Source: an uncultured Granulicella sp. (GTDB lineage Bacteria > Acidobacteriota > Terriglobia > Terriglobales > Acidobacteriaceae). From it: DNA of 44,020 bases. Where the stretch lies: NCBI GenBank assembly GCA_937871785.1, contig CALMON010000025.1, positions 7,374 to 51,393 on the forward strand. Direction: 5' to 3'. Below are positions 8,742 through 16,334 of the stretch, one piece after another; positions within the stretch are counted from its first letter, which is position 1, and the number at the start of each line of letters is the position of its first letter. A program made the translations under genes and the position numbers. The notes under the pieces were generated by a model, which saw only the letters and a program-made list of their open reading frames with translations, did not search any database and had not been told where the DNA came from.

Positions 8742-10196
8742 ATGAATCGTAGGGATTTCGTAGTCGCCGGGCTGGCCGCTTCGGTGGCCGCCAGTGTCGA
8801 AGGAAAGGCGCTCGCCGCAAGCGCGCACCTGCCGGCGACGGCACCGAAGAAGAAGATGAACGTGCTCTACGTTTTCAGCGATCAGCACCGCGAGTGCTCG
8901 CTCGAAGGCAAGGCGCACTGCAGCGTGAAGGCCCCCACGCTGGCGAAGTTTTCGCGGGACAACTTCACCCTGGAGCAATGCATTTCGAACTACCCGCTGT
9001 GCACGCCGCACCGCGGCATCCTGATCAGCGGGCAGTGGCCGCAGCAGACCGGGCTGGGCGGCAACGGCGAAAAGCTGGGCAATCGGCCCAACGCGCTGGG
9101 GCACACGTTCGCGAACGCCGGCTACCATACCGGCTACGTAGGCAAGTGGCACCTGGACGGCAACGAAGACCACTTTATCCCCAAAGGCGAGCTGCGCCAG
9201 GGCTTTGAAGACTGGCACATGTGGGCCGACACCAACAGCCACTACGCCGCCTGGACCTACGACCAGGAAACCGGAGCCAAGCTGCAGGACGCCAGCAAGA
9301 CCTGGACCGCAACGCTGATGACGAACGACGCGCTCACCTTCCTGAACAAGCAGAAGGGCGGCGAAAAGCCCTGGATGCTGGTGGTTTCGTGGAATCCGCC
9401 GCACCCGCCGTTCGACCCGCCGGAGATGGACCGCAGCCTGTATCCGCAGGAGGGTCTTGAAGTCCGGCCGAACCTGCAGCTTGCGTCTGCGACCTATAAA
9501 CCGGCTTGGCCGCAGCTCGACGGCCCCGTAAAGCTGCGCCACGCGGAGCAGGGCTACTACGGCGGCATCACCGGTATCGACAAGGAGTTCCAGCGCATTC
9601 TGGACGCGCTCGACGCAACCGGGCAGGCCGACAACACCATCGTCGTCTACACGTCGGACCACGGCGAAATGATGGGCTCGCACGGGCGCATGGGCAAGGA
9701 AGTGCCGCACGAAGAGTCCGCGCATGTGCCGTTTTTTATCCGCATTCCCGGGGTCACGAAGAAGGGTGCGTCGTCCAGGGAGCTGTTCGCTTCGGTCGAC
9801 ATCTTCCCCACCCTTTGCAGCCTGGCGGGCGTGCCGATTCCGAGCACCTGCGTGGGCCGCGATATGTCGCCGGTTTTTAGCGGAGGCAAGGTGCCGCACA
9901 CCGATGGCGTCATCTTGATGGCCGACCGCGGTGCCGCCAGCATCGCCGAAAACGATATCCCGACCTACCGCGGCATCCGCACCGAGCAGTACACCTATGC
10001 CGTCATCGAAGACGGCCGCTGGCTGCTGTACGACAACATCGCCGACCCGTTCCAGCAGAAAAACCTGTGCGCCGACCCGGCCCACGCCGCGCTGATGGAC
10101 AAGTTCGACAACCAGATCGCCGCGTGGCAGGCTACCTGCGGAGACAAGTTCGACCTGAAGAAGGTCGTGCACAAAATCTCGACGTACCAGAGCTAG
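8742..10196 (+). CDS. Tat-exported type I sulfatase
   Basis: 484 residues from ATG 8742 with GGAG 8 bases upstream; the longer open frame lacks homology. MNRRDFVVAGLAASVAASVE is a twin-arginine signal. The catalytic motif CTPHR (87-91) matches C-x-P-x-R, where Cys87 is expected to become formylglycine. It is a variant without Ser at the fourth position. Other alkaline-phosphatase-fold residues are visible: FSDQHR (45-50), GKWHLDG (134-140) and TSDHGEMMGSHG (304-315). The family hydrolyses sulfate esters, here presumably on a polysaccharide outside the cytoplasm. A VWFA-related gene follows after 20 bases in the same operon. No formylglycine-generating enzyme is encoded in this window. Confidence 0.93.
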   Translation: MNRRDFVVAGLAASVAASVEGKALAASAHLPATAPKKKMNVLYVFSDQHRECSLEGKAHCSVKAPTLAKFSRDNFTLEQCISNYPLCTPHRGILISGQWPQQTGLGGNGEKLGNRPNALGHTFANAGYHTGYVGKWHLDGNEDHFIPKGELRQGFEDWHMWADTNSHYAAWTYDQETGAKLQDASKTWTATLMTNDALTFLNKQKGGEKPWMLVVSWNPPHPPFDPPEMDRSLYPQEGLEVRPNLQLASATYKPAWPQLDGPVKLRHAEQGYYGGITGIDKEFQRILDALDATGQADNTIVVYTSDHGEMMGSHGRMGKEVPHEESAHVPFFIRIPGVTKKGASSRELFASVDIFPTLCSLAGVPIPSTCVGRDMSPVFSGGKVPHTDGVILMADRGAASIAENDIPTYRGIRTEQYTYAVIEDGRWLLYDNIADPFQQKNLCADPAHAALMDKFDNQIAAWQATCGDKFDLKKVVHKISTYQS

Positions 10197-10216
10197 ACCA
10201 CCAGGGAGAGTCACGA

Positions 10217-11791
10217 ATGAGATGGATGAGAAAGACGTCCTCCGTCGCTCGTGTCTGCGGCTTCACTCTCTGCACAAGCGTTCTCGGCTGCGGCAGCCTC
10301 CTACGCGCGCAAACGCCGGTCACCTCCACGCCGCAGCCGACGCAGTTGCCCGGAGGCACGGCGACGCTGCGCGTGCAGACCCGCGAAGTTGTTCTCGACG
10401 TCGTGGTGACCGACAGGAAAGGACACGCCGTCACCAACGTGCCGCGTTCGGCCTTCCATGTCGCCGAAACCGGTGTCGCCCAGCGCATCGTCAGCTTCAG
10501 CAAGCCCGAAGACCACCTGCCCGCGCCGGATGCGCCCCCGATCCATTCTTCGGCCGAGCTGATCAAGGCGCATAGCAATGTGCCCATCAACGTGATCGTG
10601 CTCGACGAGTTGAACACGGCCTTTGAAGACACCGCATTCGGCCGCTTCGCCGTGCAAAAGTACCTGGCGACGCAGCCGGCGAACCTGAAGCAGGCGACCA
10701 CCGTGCTCTCGATCGGGGACAGCGGACTGAAGGTCATCATCGATTTCACGCAGGACCGCGACCGCATCGAGCAGGCCATCAAAAAGCACTTTCCGGAGTA
10801 CCCTTTCCGCGCGGCCCGCGGCGCCAGCAGCGACGCCGGCGACCGGCTGGCGCGCTGCCTCGGCACGCTGCTGCAGATTTCGCAGTCCGTAAAGGGCTAC
10901 CCGGGCCGCAAGAGTGTCATCTGGGTGGGCAAGGGCTTTCCGTCGATGGACACGCTCACGGTCGACCCCAAGGCCGGCGACGACGTGATCGACGAAACGC
11001 AGCGCGTGACGACGGCGCTGCTGGAGTCGCGCACGGTGCTCAACCTGCTCGACCCGACGGCTACGAGCGTGAGTTCAGTCGACTACACCGCCGCCGATTA
11101 CGTCACGCCCGGCGACCTGCTGACGGCTGTCGGTGCCAACGGGCAGGCGCTTTCGGGCGACGTGAACTTTGCCGACTTTGCGCCCGCGACCGGGGGTGTC
11201 GCGATCCTCGGACACAACGATTTAGACAAGCAGATCGGGCTCGCCATTGACGACGGCGCCGACTACTACACGCTTGTCTACTCGCCGACCGACAAGACGG
11301 ACGACCCAAAGAAATATCGCGCCCTCAAGGTGACGGTGGATGACCCGAACCTGATCGTCGCCACGCGCACCGGCTATTACAGCACGCACCAGACGCAGCC
11401 GGGCGAGATCCCCAAAGTGGACGGACGTCAGCTTGCCTTCGACCTGATGAACGCCGGGTTGAGCACAATCACCTACAGCGGGCTGATCGTGTCGGCAGAA
11501 AAGCCCGTCGACGGCAAGATCGCGGTGACGGTGTCGCCGGTGGGCCTGGCGTCGCGAACCACGAGCGGCGGGCAACGGCGCGAAGAGGTGACAGTGATGG
11601 AGGTTGCGTTCGACGGCAAGAACCACGCGATCGAGCACCATGCCGAAGAAAAGCAGGCCGCCACGCCGAACGACGCGGCAAGCATGACATTCGAGATCGA
11701 TGCGCCCGAGCCGCGCGGAACGGCCCGCATCCGGTTGATCGTGCGCGACGCCTTAAGCGGACGGCTGGGCACCGTCGATCTGGCCCCGTAA
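10217..11791 (+). CDS. Secreted VWFA-related acidobacterial domain protein
   Basis: 524 residues from ATG 10217 with GGGAGAG just upstream. A signal peptide covers roughly residues 1-31 (SVLGCGSLLRAQ). A beta-rich opening (LDVVVTDRKGHAVTNV) is typical of the TIGR03436 family. A von Willebrand A-like fold follows, with LDELNTA (129-135) where a canonical MIDAS has DxSxS. The C-terminal block DYYTLVYSPTDK...TRTGYYS is also diagnostic of that family. Many copies are found in Acidobacteria and their function is not known; an adhesive or protein-binding role outside the cytoplasm is a guess. Being 20 bases behind a sulfatase and under promoter C ties this copy to the polysaccharide locus. Confidence 0.88.
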   Translation: MRWMRKTSSVARVCGFTLCTSVLGCGSLLRAQTPVTSTPQPTQLPGGTATLRVQTREVVLDVVVTDRKGHAVTNVPRSAFHVAETGVAQRIVSFSKPEDHLPAPDAPPIHSSAELIKAHSNVPINVIVLDELNTAFEDTAFGRFAVQKYLATQPANLKQATTVLSIGDSGLKVIIDFTQDRDRIEQAIKKHFPEYPFRAARGASSDAGDRLARCLGTLLQISQSVKGYPGRKSVIWVGKGFPSMDTLTVDPKAGDDVIDETQRVTTALLESRTVLNLLDPTATSVSSVDYTAADYVTPGDLLTAVGANGQALSGDVNFADFAPATGGVAILGHNDLDKQIGLAIDDGADYYTLVYSPTDKTDDPKKYRALKVTVDDPNLIVATRTGYYSTHQTQPGEIPKVDGRQLAFDLMNAGLSTITYSGLIVSAEKPVDGKIAVTVSPVGLASRTTSGGQRREEVTVMEVAFDGKNHAIEHHAEEKQAATPNDAASMTFEIDAPEPRGTARIRLIVRDALSGRLGTVDLAP

Positions 11792-11809
11792 CACCGGCTC
11801 TTGCTTTTC

Positions 11810-11840
11810 TTGTTTTGACATTCCGCAGCGAAGCGGAGGA
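11810..11840 (+). repeat. Dispersed intergenic repeat, copy 2
   Basis: TTGTTTTGACATTCCGCAGC followed by GAAGCGGAGG. It has the CCGC/GCGG snapback shared with the other copies and lies 18 bases after the VWFA gene. Confidence 0.65.
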
Positions 11841-11914
11841 TGAGAACCAGAAGTCAGAAACCTCACCAATGCTTGCAGACAGACCCCGCCCGTACACGCC
11901 CACCGGGAACGAGC

Positions 11915-12082
11915 TTACGGGCTTTTCGCCCTTTCGTTGCGCGCCAATTCATCGCCCGCGTACCCGCAGGAGGCGTAGCGAAGCTGGTCGGCGAACACGC
12001 CGATCAGCTTGGGACGTTTGGCGGGCGCGACAGCGCAGCAGCGGCGGTTGGCTCTAAACTCGCGGCGGTTGATGTCGGTCAT
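11915..12082 (-). pseudogene. Remnant of a sulfatase gene (N-terminal ~55 codons)
   Basis: From ATG 12080-12082 the frame reads MTDINRREF, a twin-arginine-type start, then RPKLIGVFADQLRYASCGYA with GDELARNE after it. This matches the first beta strand and metal-binding Asp region of type I sulfatases (compare PNIIFIVADQRHYG in the neighbour). The frame then stops at 11915. The hydrophobic part of the signal is missing and no C-x-P-x-R catalytic block follows in any frame before the next gene. I conclude it is a truncated, decayed fourth sulfatase. Confidence 0.6.
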
Positions 12083-12131
12083 AAGGGTGCACCTCGTTCG
12101 GCGGGGCGATGCTACTCGCGAATCCGTCGAA

Positions 12132-12172
12132 CAGCAGACTTCTCCGCCTCGCTGCGGAATGACAGGCAAGAA
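12132..12172 (-). repeat. Dispersed intergenic repeat, copy 3
   Basis: On the minus strand it reads CTGTCATTCCGCAGCGAGGC followed by GGAGAAGTCTGCTG, a close match to copy 5. It is inverted relative to copy 2. Confidence 0.65.
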
Positions 12173-12351
12173 AGCAACTACACCGAAAAGGAAAACGGTC
12201 TAGACCGCTTTGCGCTCAGGTAACGCTGTTCTTGCCTTAGGGCTGAAGGCCCGTTTCAAAGCAGCCCAGGACAAAGCCCGTTTTCGTGCGAAACTTTCCG
12301 AGCGCTGAAGGCGCGACTCATCGCTCCCCTCCACAACTGAAAGGAAATGCT

Positions 12352-14403
12352 TTAATGCCTCGTCGACCCATCCTCGTTCACCGTCAGCACGGAAACCGAA
12401 TCGCGCGGCAGCGTGATCGTAAAGTCGCCGCTCGCCTTCAACATGCTGCTGTGCAGCGACACCGCGGACGGCGTGCTGAAGCTGTTCTCGAGGTCGGGCG
12501 AGGCGGACGTGATTGTTTCGAGGCTCGCGTCCGGAAGCACCGCCGCCCCGTTCACATGGATCTCCACCGCGAGGTCGTGTACGAGATCGACGTTGACCAT
12601 CTTGAAGTACAGCTTTCGGCCGTCGGCAGAGCGGCTCACCGAAGCGTCCAGCGTCGGCACGCCCTGGCCTTCGCGGCTGGTATCGACGAACGGCCCATCG
12701 ACTTTGGCGGCCAGCCGGTCTTTGCCGAGATGGTCGTTGTAGAGCTGGTTGACGAGGTAGGTCGGCGTCACATAAAGGCCGTCGCGGCTGGCCTGGATCA
12801 CGCCCGCCGACCAGCCGTTGAGCAGATCCGACACTGAGCTCGTCGCGACCACATCGCCATTACGCTCAAACACATTCATGATGCGGCCGGCGTACAGCGC
12901 CGAGTGCATGGTGTGTTGCGTCGGCACGGGAAACGACGAGTTCCACTCGTTGATGGTCAGCTTCACATGACCGTCGGGCGCAAGCGAATGCAGCATGTCG
13001 CGCATTTCCGCGTACACAGCGTCGTATTTGAGCGGATGCGCGGAGGCGTTCGCGAACGCGTCGGGGGTCTTGCTAAGGCTGTAGTAATGGTGCAGCGCCA
13101 GGTAGTCGATCTGCGGCGCGGCCGCCTTCAGCACGGTGCGGTTCCAGTCCATGTCTTCCGCGCCGACGGCGATCAGCTTGATCGATGGGTCGACCGCACG
13201 CATGGCCGCCGCATAGCGCAGGTAGTTGGCGGCGTAGGTTTTCGCGTCGGTGTGGCCGGTTTCCCAATCGCCGAAAACCTCGTTGCCGACCTCCCAGAGC
13301 TTCACGCCATAGGGCGCGGGATGGCCGTTGGCCGCGCGCAATTTGCCGTACGTCGAGGTCGCCGGTCCGTTCACATATTCCACCCAGTTGGCGGCTTCCT
13401 GCGCGGTTGCTCCCGCGCCTTCGACATTCACCGTGATCGACGGCTGCGTGCCAAGATCCTTGCAGATTTGCAGGTACTCGTCGGTGCCCAGATCGCTGGT
13501 CTCGGTCTCGTTCCACCATGCCTGGTTCGACCACTCCGGTCGCGTGTCGCGTGGGCCTATGCCCCATTGCCAGTGGTAGCTCTGCGCCACGTTGCCGCCC
13601 GGCCAGCGGATGAACGAGGGCCGCAACGCCAGCGTGCGGTCGTAGACATCGGCGCGGACGCCGTCGTGCGCGTCGCCCGGCATCAGCGAAACCTGATCGA
13701 CCCAAAGGTGCCCTGTGCCGTGCAGCAGAATGCTGAATTTCGCGAGCGGGTCCGAGCGCGTCGGCGTCAGGGTGAACTCGTATTTGTTCCAGCCCGGCTT
13801 GATCTCGGCCAACAGAGCGTCGCAGTACATGCCGCCTTCCGCGCGGTCCTGGCCGAGCTCAACGGTGACGCGGCCGGTAAACTCGCCGCCCTTCAGCCAG
13901 ACGTAGCCGTGGTACGGCACGTCCTTGCGGATGGGCATGTGCGCCTGGCTGAGGCCGCGCCGCTGACGCGCGTCCCACTCGTGGGTCGGCTTGATGAGAA
14001 AGCTCTCGGCATGGCCCGGCTTGTCCGGAAAGAACGTGTTGCGTTCCGGATACGCGACGCTCGCGTCCCACTTGAGCGTCAGCGTCGGGTCGTGGTCGCG
14101 CTCGTCGGGCTCACGGTCCCAATAGCGGGACAGGCCGATCTCATCGGCGGGTTCTTCAAACGAGCGGTTGCGGATCATCTCCGACCACAAGCCGTCATGC
14201 ACGCCACCGAACATGATCTCGACGAACTGCCCGTAGAGCATCGGGTCGATGGGGTTCGCGACTTTGGTCGTATCGACCGTGATCTTCGCCTTCTGCGGCT
14301 TCGGGTCGGGAGCCTGCGCGGGTGTTTGCGCGAAGGCTGCGGGCGTTTGCGCGATGGCCGTGGCCAGCGCGACCGCCAATAACAAGGAAAACGACTGCCT
14401 CAT
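12352..14403 (-). CDS. Secreted alpha-L-arabinofuranosidase (GH51) with N-terminal carbohydrate-binding-like domain
   Basis: 683 residues from ATG 14401-14403. An in-frame ATG 6 bases earlier sits too close to the AAAAGG binding site, which is well placed for the chosen start. A Sec signal (SFSLLLAVALATAIAQTPAAFAQ) opens the protein. Residues ~50-85 (YGQFVEIMFGGVHDGLWSEM) begin the GH51 fold. Residues ~95-240 look like an inserted beta-sandwich (carbohydrate-binding) domain ending GHLWVDQVSLMP. The barrel resumes with IRWPGGN (265-271), the acid/base GNE with Glu375 and the nucleophile NEW with Glu486. It is the last gene of the sulfatase-sulfatase-GH51 operon. It differs from the first GH51 in length, export route and the added domain, so the two probably act on different arabinosyl linkages or polymer sizes. 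Confidence 0.93.
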   Translation of the reverse strand: MRQSFSLLLAVALATAIAQTPAAFAQTPAQAPDPKPQKAKITVDTTKVANPIDPMLYGQFVEIMFGGVHDGLWSEMIRNRSFEEPADEIGLSRYWDREPDERDHDPTLTLKWDASVAYPERNTFFPDKPGHAESFLIKPTHEWDARQRRGLSQAHMPIRKDVPYHGYVWLKGGEFTGRVTVELGQDRAEGGMYCDALLAEIKPGWNKYEFTLTPTRSDPLAKFSILLHGTGHLWVDQVSLMPGDAHDGVRADVYDRTLALRPSFIRWPGGNVAQSYHWQWGIGPRDTRPEWSNQAWWNETETSDLGTDEYLQICKDLGTQPSITVNVEGAGATAQEAANWVEYVNGPATSTYGKLRAANGHPAPYGVKLWEVGNEVFGDWETGHTDAKTYAANYLRYAAAMRAVDPSIKLIAVGAEDMDWNRTVLKAAAPQIDYLALHHYYSLSKTPDAFANASAHPLKYDAVYAEMRDMLHSLAPDGHVKLTINEWNSSFPVPTQHTMHSALYAGRIMNVFERNGDVVATSSVSDLLNGWSAGVIQASRDGLYVTPTYLVNQLYNDHLGKDRLAAKVDGPFVDTSREGQGVPTLDASVSRSADGRKLYFKMVNVDLVHDLAVEIHVNGAAVLPDASLETITSASPDLENSFSTPSAVSLHSSMLKASGDFTITLPRDSVSVLTVNEDGSTRH

Positions 14404-14513
14404 ACCCATCCTTTTGGTGGTTATCCCCAAAGGGGAGCTGCGCTTGTTGTGCCCGCTGCGGAGAAACGCAAACTCCTCTCGGGATAGGCAGGGAAGTGTT
14501 TTGGACCACGCCG

Positions 14514-16295
14514 TTACACGGGGTTCTTGAGATACGGCGGCACATCGTACTCGTGCCCGCCCTCGCCCTTTGGCGTCGAAGGCAGCGGCCACGGCTGCAC
14601 GCCGATTTTCTGCTCCCAGTCTTCCCACATGCGGATCATTTTCGTAAGGCGGTCGGGCTCGGTTTTCGCAAGGTCGTTCATTTCCGTGCGGTCGGCGTTC
14701 AGGTCGTACAGCTCCCATGCGGTCGGGAAGGTGGTCACGGCCTTCCAGTTGCCGTCGCGGACGGCCTTGTTGCCCTCGTGCTCCCAATAGCAGGGCTTGC
14801 GGTCGCGCGTGCCGCCCTTGAAGATCGGCTCCAGCGTTTCGCCGACCATCGGCGGCACCGCGCCGGCAGCGACGCTCGTCGGGTACTTCGCGCCGGCGAG
14901 CGAAACGAACGTCGCCATCAGGTCGGTTTCGTGGCCCCACTGCTCGGTGATCTTGTCCTGCGGCTGAATGCCCTTCGGCCAGTTCGCGATAAACGGCGAG
15001 CTGATGCCGCCTTCGCGCGTGAAGTGCTTATACAGCTTGAACGGCGTGTTCGCCACGTTACCCCACGGGATGCCGACGCTCAGGTACGTGTCTTCGTCGC
15101 CGGGGTACACGTCCGGCCGGTTGCCGAACGTCACATCGCGCCTGCCGTCCTTCGTCTTGTACGGAACGTAGTTGGGCCGGTTCCACTTGACCGGGTGCCG
15201 CGGGTCGAGCTCCTCGGAGTTGCCGCCGTTGTCCGACATGAACACGATCAGCGTGTTGTCCGCCTTGCCCGAAGCCTTTACCTGTTCCATCACTTTGCCG
15301 ACGCCCGCGTCCATGCGCTCGATCATCGCGGCATATACGGCCATGCGGCGCGCTTCCCAGGTCTTGTCGAACGCGTTGTCCCAGGCCGGAACGCGCGGGT
15401 CGCGCGGCGTCATTTTCCATTCCGGCCGCAGCAGGCCCATGCTGATTTGCTTGGCGTGGCGCTCGTCGCGCAGCTTGTCCCAGCCGCCGTTGTAGCGGTC
15501 GGCGTACTTTTGCGTCAGCTCTTCGGGTGCCTGTAGCGGCCAGTGCGGCGCGGTAAAGGCGCAGTACAGGAAGTACGGCGCGTCCGCCTTGCTCATCTCC
15601 GTGACGAAGCCGGCGGCGTTCTCGGCGATGGCGTCGGTGTAGTAGAAGCCCGGGTCCTTGGGCACGTCGATGCGGTCGTTGTCGCGCACCAGATAGTTCG
15701 GGTTGAAGTAGCTTCCCGCGCCGATGATGGTGCCGTAATACTTGTCGAAGCCGCGCTGCCGCGGCCAGTTTTGCTTCGGATTGTCCTTGCGGTCGAGCGC
15801 CGCGAGGTGCCACTTGCCGGACATCGCGGTCTGGTAGCCGGCGGTCTTCAACACCTCGGGAATGGTGACGCATTTCGACGAAAGATCGCCCGCGTACTGC
15901 GGGTACGGATAGTGGCCGACGTCGTCGGCCATCATGCCGAAGCCGACCTGGTGCGAGTACAGCCCCGTCATGATCGACGCACGCGACGGACAGCAGCGCG
16001 GGTTGTTGTACCACTGGCTCATGCGCATGCCGCTGGCGGCGAGCGCGTCGAGATGCGGCGTCGCAATCTCCGAGCCGAAGCAGCCGATGTCCGAGTAGCC
16101 CATGTCGTCGACGAGGAACAGGATGATGTTCGGCCGCGGCGCATCGGGCTTGCCGCCGTGCTCCGGCTTGGGCGCGGCCAGCACGCCGGGAGCGACGGCC
16201 AGCGTGGCGGCCGCGGTCGCGGTCTGCTTCAGGAACGTGCGCCGCGTCGGCTGGGTAGCTGTCACTGCGGCGGAAACCGGCTTTGCTTCGGACAT
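14514..16295 (-). CDS. Tat-exported arylsulfatase-like type I sulfatase
   Basis: 593 residues from ATG 16293-16295, with AGGGAAG upstream. The twin-arginine signal is at residues 18-40 (RRTFLKQTATAAATLAV). The sulfatase core shows NIILFLVDDMGYSDIGCFG (56-74) with the metal-binding Asp pair 63/64, and CCPSR (101-105), which fits the C-x-P-S-R formylglycine signature with Cys101 modified. SGKWHLAALDR and FMSDNGGNSEE-type blocks follow. The length and the 'WYNNPRCCPSRASIMTG' context fit the large arylsulfatase A-like subgroup. It is the second gene of the operon (39 bases after the preceding sulfatase, 110 bases before the GH51). It presumably desulfates a polymer or oligosaccharide in the periplasm or outside. 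Confidence 0.94.
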   Translation of the reverse strand: MSEAKPVSAAVTATQPTRRTFLKQTATAAATLAVAPGVLAAPKPEHGGKPDAPRPNIILFLVDDMGYSDIGCFGSEIATPHLDALAASGMRMSQWYNNPRCCPSRASIMTGLYSHQVGFGMMADDVGHYPYPQYAGDLSSKCVTIPEVLKTAGYQTAMSGKWHLAALDRKDNPKQNWPRQRGFDKYYGTIIGAGSYFNPNYLVRDNDRIDVPKDPGFYYTDAIAENAAGFVTEMSKADAPYFLYCAFTAPHWPLQAPEELTQKYADRYNGGWDKLRDERHAKQISMGLLRPEWKMTPRDPRVPAWDNAFDKTWEARRMAVYAAMIERMDAGVGKVMEQVKASGKADNTLIVFMSDNGGNSEELDPRHPVKWNRPNYVPYKTKDGRRDVTFGNRPDVYPGDEDTYLSVGIPWGNVANTPFKLYKHFTREGGISSPFIANWPKGIQPQDKITEQWGHETDLMATFVSLAGAKYPTSVAAGAVPPMVGETLEPIFKGGTRDRKPCYWEHEGNKAVRDGNWKAVTTFPTAWELYDLNADRTEMNDLAKTEPDRLTKMIRMWEDWEQKIGVQPWPLPSTPKGEGGHEYDVPPYLKNPV

Positions 16296-16334
16296 ACAAC
16301 ACTTCCCTTCAAACTTCGTATTGACTCTGAATTG

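Larger units (their letters stand above)
11792..12351. other. 560-bp intergenic region with repeats and a gene remnant
   Basis: Between two converging transcription units. It holds two copies of the dispersed repeat (11810-11840 plus, 12132-12172 minus) and a minus-strand remnant of a sulfatase 5' end (11915-12082). It also holds two short snapback sequences near 12239-12315 (GGGCTGAAGGCCC and GCGCTGAAGGCGC). No intact gene was found. Confidence 0.7.
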
